Assembly: GCF_947500985.1 (NCBI RefSeq)
Contig: NZ_CANMTX010000007.1
Coordinates: forward strand, 62,001-126,000
Length of the DNA stretch: 64,000 bases
DNA from: an uncultured Maribacter sp.
Lineage (GTDB): Bacteria > Bacteroidota > Bacteroidia > Flavobacteriales > Flavobacteriaceae
Direction of reading: 5' to 3'
A model generated the notes under the pieces. The model was given only the letters and a program-made list of their open reading frames with translations, was not told the DNA's origin and made no database searches. Position numbers and translations under genes: made by a program. Within the stretch, counting starts at the first letter, position 1; each line of letters opens with the position of its first letter. This document shows positions 17,424-26,544 of the stretch, piece by piece.

Positions 17424-17622
17424 TAATTTGGAATAAAATTGAGTGCGAATTTAACTATTTATTTAAAATTAAATAAAATTGATTAATTTTTTAAGATGAG
17501 AATAAAATTTTAAGGTATTTAACATGTTTTGATAACTTGTTTTTTTAAAGATAAGTAATAATCAAATTCCATTAATAACAATAACGAAAGTTTAGTGATT
17601 TAATTTTTTTAATTAGAGATTT

Positions 17623-17635
17623 TGGGAATTTCCCA
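17623..17635. promoter_or_regulatory. Short palindrome upstream of the sulfatase
   Basis: TGGGAA-T-TTCCCA is a perfect 13-nt palindrome in an otherwise very AT-rich 320-bp spacer between the divergent module and sulfatase genes. It may be an operator. No other feature is seen from 17424 to 17742. Confidence 0.35.
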
Positions 17636-17742
17636 GTAATTTTTTATTAGAATACTATTTGACTTCTGTGTTGATGAAATTTATAGATACAAACAATTTA
17701 AGCATTTTTAATACCATTCAATCTCACCAAACAACAACCAAA

Positions 17743-19365
17743 ATGAATAAACTAATCTTAATCATAGCAGGTGTACTTTTCCTGTTGCCAATTAGTAGCG
17801 AAGCTCAAAAAAACAAAAAGAAAAAGCCCAATATCATTTTCATTATGTCGGATGATCATGCGTATCAGGCAATTAGCGCGTATGATGATAAACTGTTGAA
17901 CACACCCAATATTGATCGTTTAGCAAAAGAAGGTATGTTGTTTACGAATGCGAGTGTTACCAACTCCATTTGTGCACCATCACGAGCAACAATATTAACA
18001 GGTAAGCATACGCATATTAATGGAAAAGTAGATAATTACTTTCCGTTCGATACCACGCAAGTCACCTTTCCGCAAATATTTAAAGAGAATGGGTACAAGA
18101 CAGCTATGTTCGGCAAACTTCACTTTGGGAACAATCCGAAAGGGGTAGATGAATTCATGATCCTGCCAGGGCAGGGACATTATATTAATCCCGATTTTAT
18201 TGTAACCAATGGCGATACCATTACCAAGCAAGGGTATGTAACCGATATTATTACAGATGTATCTTTAGATTGGTTAAAGAAAGAAGCGTCTAACGACGAA
18301 CCGTTTATGATGATGTATTTGCATAAAGCACCGCATCGCCCTTGGTGGCCAAGACCAGATAAGTTTAAGGAATTCACTAAGAAAACATTCCCCGAGCCAG
18401 AAACACTTTTTGATGATTATAGCAATAGAGGTTCTGCTGCAAAAACAGCAGAAATGAATTTGTTGACTCACATGATGTATAGTCATGATAGTAAAATAAG
18501 ACCGGAGACTTTAGCTAAAATGGAAGGCAAGGTTTTTCCTGTGGTAGAAGAATATCCGAATAGTTTTTATGGTCCGTATGACCGTGCTACGGCTGAGCAA
18601 AAAGCATTGTATGATCCAATCTTAGATTCTATCAATGACTTTTTCTATGAGAATTGGCCGAAAATGAACGATACCGAGAAAATGAAATGGAAGTACCAGA
18701 GATATATGCAAGATTACCTAGGTAGCATTTCTTCGGTAGATGATAACGTAGGTCGATTGTTAGATTATTTAGATGAAACTGGATTGGCAGAAAATACTAT
18801 TGTTATCTACACATCTGACCAAGGTTTTTACTTAGGCGAGCATGGTTGGTTCGATAAGCGATTTATTTATGACGAATCTTTTAAGACTCCGTTATTGGTG
18901 CGTTGGCCAAATGTGGTGAAGCCAGGATCTGTAGAAAATGAAATGGTACAGAATTTAGACTTTGCACAAACCATGTTAGAAGCAGTGGGTATTAAACCTC
19001 CAAGTGATATGCAGGGGGAAAGTTTAATTCCGTTATTAAAAGGTAAGAAAGACAAGTGGACACGTGATGCTGTGTATTATCAGTATTATGAATATCCGTC
19101 TGTACATATGGTAAAACGTCATTACGGATTGGTTAACAAAGAATTTAAGCTTGTGCATTTCTACTATGATGTTGACGAATGGGAATTGTACGATAGGTTA
19201 AATGATCCCAATGAAATGAACAATGTCTACCATGATCCTGCATACGCAGCTACCGTTAAAAAGTTGACAGCAGATTTAATAGAAATGAGAAAGTACTATA
19301 AAGATTCTCCTGAGCAAGATCAGAAATACATAGATATGTACAAGAGTGCTGGGATGATTGAATAG
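17743..19365 (+). CDS. Type I (formylglycine) sulfatase
   Basis: Removes sulfate from a sulfated sugar, probably in the periplasm. The start is the ATG at 17743, which gives a clean signal peptide (MNKLILIIAGVLFLLP... ending near SEAQ); the longer frame from a TTG at 17659 does not. The metal site is in MSDDHAY (Asp37, Asp38) and the maturation motif CAPSRATILTGKH has Cys77, the residue converted to formylglycine. Blocks such as HMVKRHYGLVNKEFKLVHFYY and WELYDRLNDPNEMNNVY resemble the N-acetylglucosamine-6-sulfatase-like branch. Substrate is inferred only loosely; marine algal or host sulfated glycans are likely. No sulfatase-maturing enzyme is nearby. Confidence 0.93.
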   Translation: MNKLILIIAGVLFLLPISSEAQKNKKKKPNIIFIMSDDHAYQAISAYDDKLLNTPNIDRLAKEGMLFTNASVTNSICAPSRATILTGKHTHINGKVDNYFPFDTTQVTFPQIFKENGYKTAMFGKLHFGNNPKGVDEFMILPGQGHYINPDFIVTNGDTITKQGYVTDIITDVSLDWLKKEASNDEPFMMMYLHKAPHRPWWPRPDKFKEFTKKTFPEPETLFDDYSNRGSAAKTAEMNLLTHMMYSHDSKIRPETLAKMEGKVFPVVEEYPNSFYGPYDRATAEQKALYDPILDSINDFFYENWPKMNDTEKMKWKYQRYMQDYLGSISSVDDNVGRLLDYLDETGLAENTIVIYTSDQGFYLGEHGWFDKRFIYDESFKTPLLVRWPNVVKPGSVENEMVQNLDFAQTMLEAVGIKPPSDMQGESLIPLLKGKKDKWTRDAVYYQYYEYPSVHMVKRHYGLVNKEFKLVHFYYDVDEWELYDRLNDPNEMNNVYHDPAYAATVKKLTADLIEMRKYYKDSPEQDQKYIDMYKSAGMIE

Positions 19366-19393
19366 TTGTTGGTTGTTAGTTGTCGGTTGTTGG
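19363..19393. repeat. Heptad tract starting at the sulfatase stop codon
   Basis: Immediately after the TAG stop come four 7-nt words in register: TTGTTGG, TTGTTAG, TTGTCGG, TTGTTGG. The same 31-nt length and the same words, in another order, lie directly after the first metH piece at 35994-36024. Confidence 0.8.
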
Positions 19394-19400
19394 AAAAAAT

Positions 19401-19457
19401 GTCAGTTCGAGTGCTTTTGACCTAATTTTTCATTAGGACAAAAGTGTATCGAGAACC
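19401..19457. repeat. REP-like imperfect palindrome
   Basis: The arms GTTCGAGTG..CTTTTG..CCTAAT and ATTAGG..CAAAAG..ATCGAGAAC fold into a hairpin. A related palindrome, in the opposite orientation, is at 40339-40415. Similar TCGAG-flanked intergenic palindromes are common in flavobacterial genomes. Confidence 0.6.
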
Positions 19458-19566
19458 AGGTAGTTGATAAGTTTGCTAGTTGCCTTGAAGCCCACAGAAA
19501 ACTAACAACAAAACCTCAAATTATATATTTTTCATAAAATACTAGGTTTTTAAAATCTTCTGCCCT

Positions 19567-19574
19567 TATATTTG
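19567..19574 (+). promoter_or_regulatory. -7 promoter element of the metY leader
   Basis: TATATTTG matches TAnnTTTG and lies about 30 nt upstream of the SAM-I riboswitch. A clear -33 element is not seen. Confidence 0.55.
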
Positions 19575-19604
19575 CTAATTCAAAGTTCAAACACTTATTG
19601 AATA

Positions 19605-19703
19605 GTTATCAAGAAAGGTGGAGGGATTAGACCCTTTGAAACCTTAGCAACCCTTTGTTCGCACAAAGAAGGTGCTACATTCTACCCTTAGGGGATGGAT
19701 AAC
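19605..19703 (+). ncRNA. SAM-I riboswitch (S-box) upstream of metY
   Basis: P1 is GTTATC (19605-19610) with GATAAC (19698-19703). Between them are the S-box hallmarks AAGAAAGGTGGAGGGA, the GAAACCTTAGCAACC block and AAGGTGCTACATTC. It senses SAM and should switch off metY and probably the downstream genes. An imperfect hairpin at 19704-19733 (AGTAATCGAA ... TTCGATATTACT) may be the expression platform. Confidence 0.95.
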
Positions 19704-19740
19704 AGTAATCGAATTTTCTTCGATATTACTTTCTTATAAC
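19704..19740 (+). terminator. Possible expression-platform hairpin of the metY riboswitch
   Basis: AGTAATCGAA pairs with TTCGATATTACT (two bulged bases) directly after P1 and is followed by a T-rich stretch. It overlaps no coding sequence. The T tract is poor, so termination efficiency is uncertain. Confidence 0.5.
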
Positions 19741-19824
19741 TTTTTGATTTTACCTACCCGCAATTTTTGCAGGTCGAGGTTGAGCTTTTTAATTATTTAA
19801 ACAATTTTTAAAAACAACAAAATC

Positions 19825-21099
19825 ATGAGTAATTACAAATTAGCAACAAACGCATTACACGCAGGTCACGACACAACTACCAATGGTGGTACAAGAGCGG
19901 TGCCTATTTATCAGACATCATCGTATGTATTTAATAATACAGACCATGCATCAAACTTATTTTCTTTAAAAGAACTTGGTTTCATATACACACGTTTAAA
20001 CAACCCAACCAATCAAATTTTACAAGATAGATTAGCTGCTGTAGAAGGTGGTATTGGTGCGGTAGTATTTGCATCGGGTACAGCTGCAATTTCTACAGGA
20101 TTATTAACTTTATTGAAAGCTGGTGATCACATTGTAGCATCTAGCAGTTTATATGGTGGTACGTTTAACTTATTGAACGTAACCTTACCAAGATTCGGAA
20201 TCACAACAACATTCGTTGATGCATCAGATTCTGAAAATTTTGGAAAAGCTGTACAGGACAATACAAGAGCATTCTTTGTGGAGTCTTTAGGGAATCCGAA
20301 GTTAGATGTGTTGGATCTGAAAGGAATTTCAAAAGAATCAAAAGCAGCAGGTGTTCCATTTATAGTAGATAATACTGTGGCTACTCCGTCATTATTGAAT
20401 CCTATTGAACACGGAGCTAACCTAGTAATACATTCACTGACAAAATATATCGGCGGACAAGGAACTTCGTTAGGTGGAGCAATTATTGATGCTGGTACTT
20501 TTGACTGGACCAACGGAAAATTCCCAGAGTTTACTGAGCCATCTGCCGGGTATCATGGTTTGGTATATAGCAAAGCATTAGGTGCAGCAGCATTTACCTT
20601 TAAATTAATATTAGAAGGCTTACGCGATTTTGGTGGAGCATTGAGTCCGTTTAACGCATTCCAAATTATTCAAGGTTTAGAAACATTACCGGTACGTATC
20701 AAGCAGCATAGTGCAAATGCATTAGAACTTGCTACATGGTTAGAAGGTAGGTCAGAAGTGGAATGGGTGAATTACCCAGGACTTAAAAGCAATGAATACA
20801 ACGAGTTGGCAAAAGAATACTTGCCAAAAGGACAGAGTGGATTAGTTACCTTTGGCGTTAAAGGCGGATTTGAAGCTGCTAAAAAAGTGACCGATGCGAC
20901 TAAGATATTTTCGTTGTTAGCGAATATTGGTGATACCAAATCATTAATAATTCACCCAGCAAGTACCACACACCAACAATTAACTGCAGAGCAGCAAGAA
21001 AGCGCTGGTGTAGGTCAAGATTTAATTCGTTTGTCTGTTGGTCTAGAAGATATTGAAGATTTAAAAGCCGATTTAGAACAGGCATTTGCAAGTCTTTAA
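19825..21099 (+). CDS. metY: O-acetylhomoserine sulfhydrylase
   Basis: PLP enzyme that joins sulfide with O-acetylhomoserine to give homocysteine. The PLP lysine is Lys207 in VIHSLTKYIGGQG; other Cys/Met-metabolism signatures are YTRLNNPTNQILQDRLAAVEGG, SSLYGGTFNLL and FVESLGNPKLDVLDL. At 424 residues it matches MetY rather than the shorter cystathionine enzymes. The gene follows a SAM-I riboswitch and precedes the MetX-ThrA fusion, whose product it uses, together with sulfide from the cys operon at 27-34 kb. Confidence 0.95.
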   Translation: MSNYKLATNALHAGHDTTTNGGTRAVPIYQTSSYVFNNTDHASNLFSLKELGFIYTRLNNPTNQILQDRLAAVEGGIGAVVFASGTAAISTGLLTLLKAGDHIVASSSLYGGTFNLLNVTLPRFGITTTFVDASDSENFGKAVQDNTRAFFVESLGNPKLDVLDLKGISKESKAAGVPFIVDNTVATPSLLNPIEHGANLVIHSLTKYIGGQGTSLGGAIIDAGTFDWTNGKFPEFTEPSAGYHGLVYSKALGAAAFTFKLILEGLRDFGGALSPFNAFQIIQGLETLPVRIKQHSANALELATWLEGRSEVEWVNYPGLKSNEYNELAKEYLPKGQSGLVTFGVKGGFEAAKKVTDATKIFSLLANIGDTKSLIIHPASTTHQQLTAEQQESAGVGQDLIRLSVGLEDIEDLKADLEQAFASL

Positions 21100-21135
21100 T
21101 CTCGGTTGCCGATATAAAGCAAAATTGAAATAATT

Positions 21136-21161
21136 GGTCATTGAGCTAAAACTAAGTGACC
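21136..21161 (+). promoter_or_regulatory. Hairpin in the metY-thrA spacer
   Basis: GGTCATT (21136-21142) pairs with AGTGACC (21155-21161). It is not followed by a T run, so it may be a processing or attenuation site rather than a terminator. Confidence 0.35.
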
Positions 21162-21228
21162 GGTTATTTAAAATAGGAAAATAGTACTGGCTGAGTGAAG
21201 TTGAAGCCATAAATTGATTTTGAAATAG

Positions 21229-24200
21229 ATGCTACATCAATTACAGATTAAAAAATACAAGACCTTAAGTGGTGCCTCTCAAGATATTCAATTGTCTTAT
21301 CAGGTGTTTGGTAAAGAGCTACATACAGCGCCTATTATTTTGGTGAACCATGCTTTGACCGGAAACTCTAATGTTACTGGAGAAGATGGCTGGTGGTCGG
21401 CACTTATCGGTGATGAAAAATGTATCGATACCCAAAAGTATACCATTCTGGCATTCAATATTCCGGGTAACGGACATGATAAATTCGTGATTGAAAACTA
21501 TAAGGATTTTGTAGCTGGCGATGTAGCTAGAATGTTTTTATTGGGTTTGCAGCAGTTGAAAGTAAACCGTTTATTTGCTTTGATCGGCGGTTCTTTAGGT
21601 GGTGGTATTGCTTGGGAAATGGCAGCATTGCAACCAGATTTAACCGAGCATTTAATACCTGTAGCATCCGACTGGAAATCGACCGACTGGTTAATTGCCA
21701 ATTGTCAAATTCAAGAGCAGTTTTTGGTGAATTCTAAGCAACCTGTTCACGATGCACGTATGCATGCAATGTTGTGTTATAGAACTCCGGCTTCCTTTAA
21801 AGAGCGCTTCAAAAGAAGTACAAATGAAGAGCTAAAGGTTTTTAATGTAGAAAGTTGGTTAATGCATCATGGCGATAAGTTGCAAGAGCGTTTTCAATTA
21901 TCTGCCTATAAATTGATGAATCAGTTATTGAAAACGATTGATGTCACTAGAGGTGGAGATGAGAATTTCATCAGACTGCAAAATAGTGATACCAATATTC
22001 ATATTATAGGTGTAGATTCTGATATGTTCTTTACCGCTCAAGAAAATAAAGATACGTTTAAGCAGTTGGCGCAAGCGAAGAGTAATGTTACTTATGGTGA
22101 AGTACAGTCGCTACATGGGCATGATGCCTTTTTGATCGAGTTTGATCAAATGGAGAAATTGCTTGATGGTATTTTTAATACCAACGGTAATATCAAGAAA
22201 ATAAAGATTCTGAAGTTTGGTGGTAAGTCCCTGAGCAATGGAGAAGGACTAGAGCGTGTTTTAGATATCGTTGCTAATAAGGTAAAGAACGATGAGAACA
22301 TTGCTATTGTTTTATCCGCTAGGGAAAGAGCTACGGATCAGCTAGATGAGATGCTGGAGAAAGCCGCAAAAGGTAAAGACTATAAATCTCAGTTTGAGGC
22401 TTTAGAAAAATATCAAAAGCATACCTATAAGAATATCAATTTATCCGCGGAGTTTAAAGGCTTGGCAAAGTTGTACGAAGGTGTTTCTTTGTTGGGAGAT
22501 TATAGTGCTAAAATTAAAGATGAGGTACTGGCTTATGGTGAATTAATTTCTGCCAAGTTGGTTACCAAATTATTGATAGGTAAAGGCATCAATGCAGCGC
22601 TAGTGGATACGCGAAAGGTGATAAAGACCGATAATACATTTGGTGATGCCAAAGTATTAGAGGCAGTGTCAAAAGAGCAGGTATTACTAAAGTTTGCAGA
22701 TATACCCAAAGATACTGTCGCTGTAGTTACCGGTTTTATTTCATCGACTCTAGATGGAGAAACAACAACATTGGGTAGAAACGGCAGTAATTATTCCGCA
22801 GCGCTTTTAGCCAACTTTTTAGATGCTGAAGAATTGCAGAATTATACACATGTGGACGGAATATATACTGCAAACCCTGATTATGTACCGGAAGCTAAAA
22901 AGCTAGAGAATCTCTCGTATGAAGAGGCAAATGAGTTGGCTAATTTCGGAGCAACAATTTTACATGCGAAAACGATAATACCATTAATTGAAAAGAACAT
23001 TCCGCTGCGTATTTTAAATACGTATAATGATGATAGTGAAGGAACATTGATCAGTGCAAAATCAAGTGAAGAAGGAATAAAATCACTTTCTGTTATTGAA
23101 GATGTAGCGATGATTAATATTGAAGGTCGCGGTTTGTTAGGTAAAGTAGGTGTAGATGCACGAATATTTAAGGCTTTAGAAGCAAGTAATATTAGTGTTA
23201 GTATAATATCTCAAGGTTCTTCAGAGAGAGGTATTGGTCTTGTAGTGAAGAAAGACAAGGCTAAAAGAGCAAAATTGGCTTTAGAGAATGAATTTAGTAA
23301 TGATTTTGAATCTAAAGATGTGAATATGATTACAGTGATAGATGATGTTTCGATCATATCTATTGTAGGTCAAGATTTAAGCACATTCCATAATCCCTTT
23401 AACGCACTGATCAAAAACCAGATTGTACCACTATTATTCAATAATACGGTGTCGGGTAAGAATGTGAGTTTGGTGGTGAAGAAAGCAGATTTACACAAGG
23501 CGGTAAACGTCATGCACGGACAAGTATTTGGTATCAGTAAAAGAATAAATATTTTTGTCTTCGGACACGGGAATGTAGGAGGAACGCTGATCGATCAAAT
23601 TCTAAAATCTGCCAAAACAATTAAGGATCGTAAGAAATTAGATTTGCGAGTATTTGGTATCGCGAATTCTAAGAAGATTTTGTTGAATGAAAAGGGAATT
23701 ACTAAAAGCTGGAAAACGAATTTAAAACAAAAAGGCAAGGCGTATAAAGTAGAAGATGTTTTTGATTTTGCAAAACGTCATCATTTAGAGAACCTAATTG
23801 TTATTGATAATACGGCAAGTAAAGACTTTGTAGCAAACTATTTTGAATTCGTAGAACATGGTTTCGATATTGTGTCTTCAAATAAAATAGCCAATACATT
23901 ACGTTACGATTTTTATCAGTTGCTACGAGAAGAGCTACAAAAGAATCAAAAGCAATATTTGTATGAAACCAATGTAGGTGCGGGATTACCATTAATAGAT
24001 ACAATTAAGTTATTGCATTTATCCGGTGAGAATATAACCAGAATTAAAGGAGTGTTCTCTGGTTCATTAAGTTATATTTTCAATACTTTTTCAGAAAGCG
24101 ATGTACCATTCTCATCTATTTTAAAAGATGCGATGCAACAAGGGTTTACAGAACCAGATCCTCGTGAAGATTTATCAGGAAATGATGTAGGTAGAAAGTT

Positions 24201-24615
24201 GTTGATTTTAGCACGTGAACTAGATTTGCATAATGAGTTTGCAGATATAAATATTGATAACCTTATCCCGAAGAAATTACAAGACGGAGAAGTGGCTTTC
24301 TTTTTAGAGAATTTAGATGTATTGGATGCTAAATTCAGTGAAATTAAAAAGAATCAGAAGCCAAATCATGTATTGCGATATGTTGGTGATTTACATGGAA
24401 ACCTTCAAAAGGAAAAAGGAGTATTAGATGTGAAGTTGATATCCGTTCCAAAAGAAAGTGCCTTGGGACAGGTAAAGGGGTCAGATTCTATCATAGAAAT
24501 ATACACAGAATCTTACGGGGAAAATCCGTTAGTAATTCAAGGTGCAGGTGCTGGCGCAGCAGTTACGGCAAGAGGTGTTTTTGGAGATATATTGAGGATT
24601 GCGGAGAAAGGATAA
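21229..24615 (+). CDS. thrA: Trifunctional fusion: homoserine O-acetyltransferase-like / aspartokinase / homoserine dehydrogenase
   Basis: Single 1128-residue polypeptide with three enzymes of the aspartate-methionine route. Residues 1 to ~320 are a MetX-type alpha/beta hydrolase with nucleophile elbow GGSLGG (Ser122), acidic GVDSDMFF and His in SLHGHDAF. From ~324 (KILKFGGKSL) comes aspartokinase with TLGRNGSNYSAALL and THVDGIYTANPD, then two ACT-type regulatory repeats (~620-765). From ~773 (FVFGHGNVGG) lies homoserine dehydrogenase with SSNKIANT, GAGLPLIDTIKLL and FTEPDPREDLSGNDVGRK. ThrA alone is usually ~820 residues, so the MetX part is an N-terminal fusion, which I recall as a flavobacterial arrangement. 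It sits between metY and metZ. Confidence 0.93.
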   Translation: MLHQLQIKKYKTLSGASQDIQLSYQVFGKELHTAPIILVNHALTGNSNVTGEDGWWSALIGDEKCIDTQKYTILAFNIPGNGHDKFVIENYKDFVAGDVARMFLLGLQQLKVNRLFALIGGSLGGGIAWEMAALQPDLTEHLIPVASDWKSTDWLIANCQIQEQFLVNSKQPVHDARMHAMLCYRTPASFKERFKRSTNEELKVFNVESWLMHHGDKLQERFQLSAYKLMNQLLKTIDVTRGGDENFIRLQNSDTNIHIIGVDSDMFFTAQENKDTFKQLAQAKSNVTYGEVQSLHGHDAFLIEFDQMEKLLDGIFNTNGNIKKIKILKFGGKSLSNGEGLERVLDIVANKVKNDENIAIVLSARERATDQLDEMLEKAAKGKDYKSQFEALEKYQKHTYKNINLSAEFKGLAKLYEGVSLLGDYSAKIKDEVLAYGELISAKLVTKLLIGKGINAALVDTRKVIKTDNTFGDAKVLEAVSKEQVLLKFADIPKDTVAVVTGFISSTLDGETTTLGRNGSNYSAALLANFLDAEELQNYTHVDGIYTANPDYVPEAKKLENLSYEEANELANFGATILHAKTIIPLIEKNIPLRILNTYNDDSEGTLISAKSSEEGIKSLSVIEDVAMINIEGRGLLGKVGVDARIFKALEASNISVSIISQGSSERGIGLVVKKDKAKRAKLALENEFSNDFESKDVNMITVIDDVSIISIVGQDLSTFHNPFNALIKNQIVPLLFNNTVSGKNVSLVVKKADLHKAVNVMHGQVFGISKRINIFVFGHGNVGGTLIDQILKSAKTIKDRKKLDLRVFGIANSKKILLNEKGITKSWKTNLKQKGKAYKVEDVFDFAKRHHLENLIVIDNTASKDFVANYFEFVEHGFDIVSSNKIANTLRYDFYQLLREELQKNQKQYLYETNVGAGLPLIDTIKLLHLSGENITRIKGVFSGSLSYIFNTFSESDVPFSSILKDAMQQGFTEPDPREDLSGNDVGRKLLILARELDLHNEFADINIDNLIPKKLQDGEVAFFLENLDVLDAKFSEIKKNQKPNHVLRYVGDLHGNLQKEKGVLDVKLISVPKESALGQVKGSDSIIEIYTESYGENPLVIQGAGAGAAVTARGVFGDILRIAEKG

Positions 24616-24657
24616 TGCTAGGTACAAGGGTAAAAGTACAAGGTAATAGAAAAGTGA
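24616..24657. repeat. Heptad tract starting after the thrA stop codon
   Basis: From the first base after the TAA stop, words run in 7-nt register: TGCTAGG, TACAAGG, GTAAAAG, TACAAGG, TAATAGA, AAAGTGA. TACAAGG recurs exactly 14 nt apart. It fills most of the 62-bp spacer to metZ. Confidence 0.6.
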
Positions 24658-24677
24658 ATTTAGAATTGATTTAAAAA

Positions 24678-25850
24678 ATGAACGAGAACAACAATAAATT
24701 TGAAACGAACGCGATTCGTACGCAACTAAAAAGAAGTGAAAACTTGGAGCATTCGGTACCGTTGTACTTGACTTCAAGTTTTGTGTTTGAAGATGCAGAA
24801 GATATGCGTGCATCGTTTGCGGAGGAGAAAGAGCGGAATATATATTCTAGATATTCGAACCCAAATTCATCTGAGTTTATAGATAAAGTATGCCAGATGG
24901 AAGGCGCAGAGAGTGGCTTTGCATTTGCATCGGGTATGGCGGCAGTCTTTTCTACTTTAGCGGCATTATTAGATAGTGGTGATCATGTACTTTCGGCAAG
25001 AAGCATATTTGGTTCAACGCATTCGTTGTTTACGAACTTCTTCCCGAAGTGGAATATTGACCATACCTATTTCAAGATAGATGCATTAGAAGAAATAGAA
25101 AGTTTGATCACTCCGAAAACAAAAATTATTTATGCAGAGACTCCGACGAATCCTGGTGTTGATGTATTAGATTTAGAGGAGTTGGGTAAGATTGCGAAAA
25201 AGAATAATTTGATCCTTGTAATCGATAATTGTTTTGCATCGCCTTATTTACAGCAACCAATAAAGTTTGGTGCAGATTTGGTAATTCATTCAGGTACGAA
25301 ACTGATGGATGGTCAAGGTAGAGTATTAGCAGGTATTACAGTGGGTAGTGCGGAGTTGATGGATAAGGTATATCGTTTTTCAAGAATTACAGGTCCCGCT
25401 TTATCACCATTTAATGCATGGGTGTTGTCTAAAAGTTTAGAGACATTGGCAATACGAGTAGATAGGCATTGTGAAAACGCATTGAAATTAGCGGAGTATC
25501 TAGAGGGGAACGATAAAGTGAATTGGGTGAAGTATCCGTTCTTAAAATCGCATCCAAAATATGAGATAGCCATTAAGCAAATGAAAGCGGGTGGCTGTGT
25601 AGTAGCTTTTGAAGTTAAAGGAGGATTAGATGCAGGTAGAGAGTTTTTCGATTCCATTAAGCTGTTGTCTCTTTCTGCCAATTTAGGAGATTCAAGAACT
25701 ATAGTTACGCACCCAGCATCTACAACGCATAGTAAGTTGAGTGTAGAAGAACGTGCTGCAGTAGGTATCTCTGATGGCACAGTTCGTATTTCTGTAGGGT
25801 TAGAACATATAGATGATATTATCGCAGATATTGCTCAGGCATTAGGATAG
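24678..25850 (+). CDS. metZ: O-succinylhomoserine sulfhydrylase-type transsulfuration enzyme
   Basis: PLP enzyme of the Cys/Met metabolism family. It probably makes homocysteine directly from an O-acylhomoserine and sulfide. Lys208 in SGTKLMDGQGR binds PLP; other marks are YSRYSNPNSSEF, SGMAAVFSTLAALLDSGDHV and YAETPTNPGVDVLDL. At 390 residues and by overall look it fits MetZ, but cystathionine gamma-synthase or beta-lyase activity cannot be excluded. It is the last gene of the riboswitch-led cluster and is followed by a strong terminator. Having both metY and metZ in one cluster may provide different acyl preferences. Confidence 0.88.
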   Translation: MNENNNKFETNAIRTQLKRSENLEHSVPLYLTSSFVFEDAEDMRASFAEEKERNIYSRYSNPNSSEFIDKVCQMEGAESGFAFASGMAAVFSTLAALLDSGDHVLSARSIFGSTHSLFTNFFPKWNIDHTYFKIDALEEIESLITPKTKIIYAETPTNPGVDVLDLEELGKIAKKNNLILVIDNCFASPYLQQPIKFGADLVIHSGTKLMDGQGRVLAGITVGSAELMDKVYRFSRITGPALSPFNAWVLSKSLETLAIRVDRHCENALKLAEYLEGNDKVNWVKYPFLKSHPKYEIAIKQMKAGGCVVAFEVKGGLDAGREFFDSIKLLSLSANLGDSRTIVTHPASTTHSKLSVEERAAVGISDGTVRISVGLEHIDDIIADIAQALG

Positions 25851-25868
25851 TCGAATAATAGTAGAAAC

Positions 25869-25900
25869 AAAAAAAGCCCGGTATGTACCGGGCTTTTTTT
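25869..25900. terminator. Strong terminator after metZ
   Basis: The stem AAGCCCGGTA / TACCGGGCTT (loop TG), extended by flanking A and T runs, ends the met cluster and could also serve the convergent lipoprotein gene. Confidence 0.92.
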
Positions 25901-25921
25901 TTATACGATAAATTAAAGTGT

Positions 25922-26452
25922 TTATTTACTTAAAGTCATATTGTAGGTCGCGCTAACACTAGTTTCAAACCCTAAAAAATCTACAGTTTCATCTAACTCA
26001 TATCGTAATGACATTTGAGAATCTGTTAATTCTGTAATCGTAAAACCAATTTCTTCTTCGCCAGAGCCAAAATAAAGGATGCTTCCATCCAATCTCCATT
26101 CATTACTTTCGAAAAAGTCTTCGCCGGTTTCTTCTTCTGTTGAGGTTTCACCCATAACTGTAGTGGTTACCACGGTTGTATATGATCCTTCACTCGTTAC
26201 TATTTGTGGGTCTTCAGAAAAAATAACAATAGTATCAAAATCTTCACCAACAGCCGTAAACGTAGTGGGTATTGATGTTCCGTCAAAATTAGTGTCAGAC
26301 TTTCCATCTCTTGTTTCAAGAGCGGTAAGGTTCCATGTACCGATAATTTGTGATTCACTTGCGTTGGAAACGCCGACGCTGTCGTCATCTGAACAAGAGA
26401 TAAAAACTAGCGTAAATACGCTAATAAGCGAAAATAAAAATACTTTTTTCAT
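25922..26452 (-). CDS. Lipocalin-like lipoprotein
   Basis: Envelope lipoprotein with lipobox FISC (Cys about residue 20) followed by SDDD, an acidic start usual for Bacteroidota surface lipoproteins. The mature part begins IIGTWNLTALE, the opening of lipocalin-like domains, and shows alternating beta strands to the end (ISY-type FTITELTDSQMSLRYEL). I choose the ATG at 26450-26452 because it begins directly at the signal peptide MKKVFLFSLISVF; the longer frame from 26503 adds 17 residues that do not fit a signal. It is divergent from the Rrf2 gene. Function unknown. Confidence 0.8.
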   Translation of the reverse strand: MKKVFLFSLISVFTLVFISCSDDDSVGVSNASESQIIGTWNLTALETRDGKSDTNFDGTSIPTTFTAVGEDFDTIVIFSEDPQIVTSEGSYTTVVTTTVMGETSTEEETGEDFFESNEWRLDGSILYFGSGEEEIGFTITELTDSQMSLRYELDETVDFLGFETSVSATYNMTLSK

Positions 26453-26544
26453 AAATAGGTAGAATTGATTTGGAACCCTATAACGTAAAAAAGGTCTATT
26501 CAAGTATTTTGCTTATATTTTTATTATTTGGCTATCTTAGCAAC

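Noticed and set aside
17659-17742. N-terminal extension of the sulfatase from a TTG codon
   Set aside because: The ATG at 17743 starts a normal signal peptide; the extension would bury it.
20127-20513. Minus-strand ORF of 128 codons inside metY
   Set aside because: Shadow of metY on the opposite strand.
25313-25780. Minus-strand ORF of 155 codons inside metZ
   Set aside because: Shadow of metZ; no start context, no recognisable domain.
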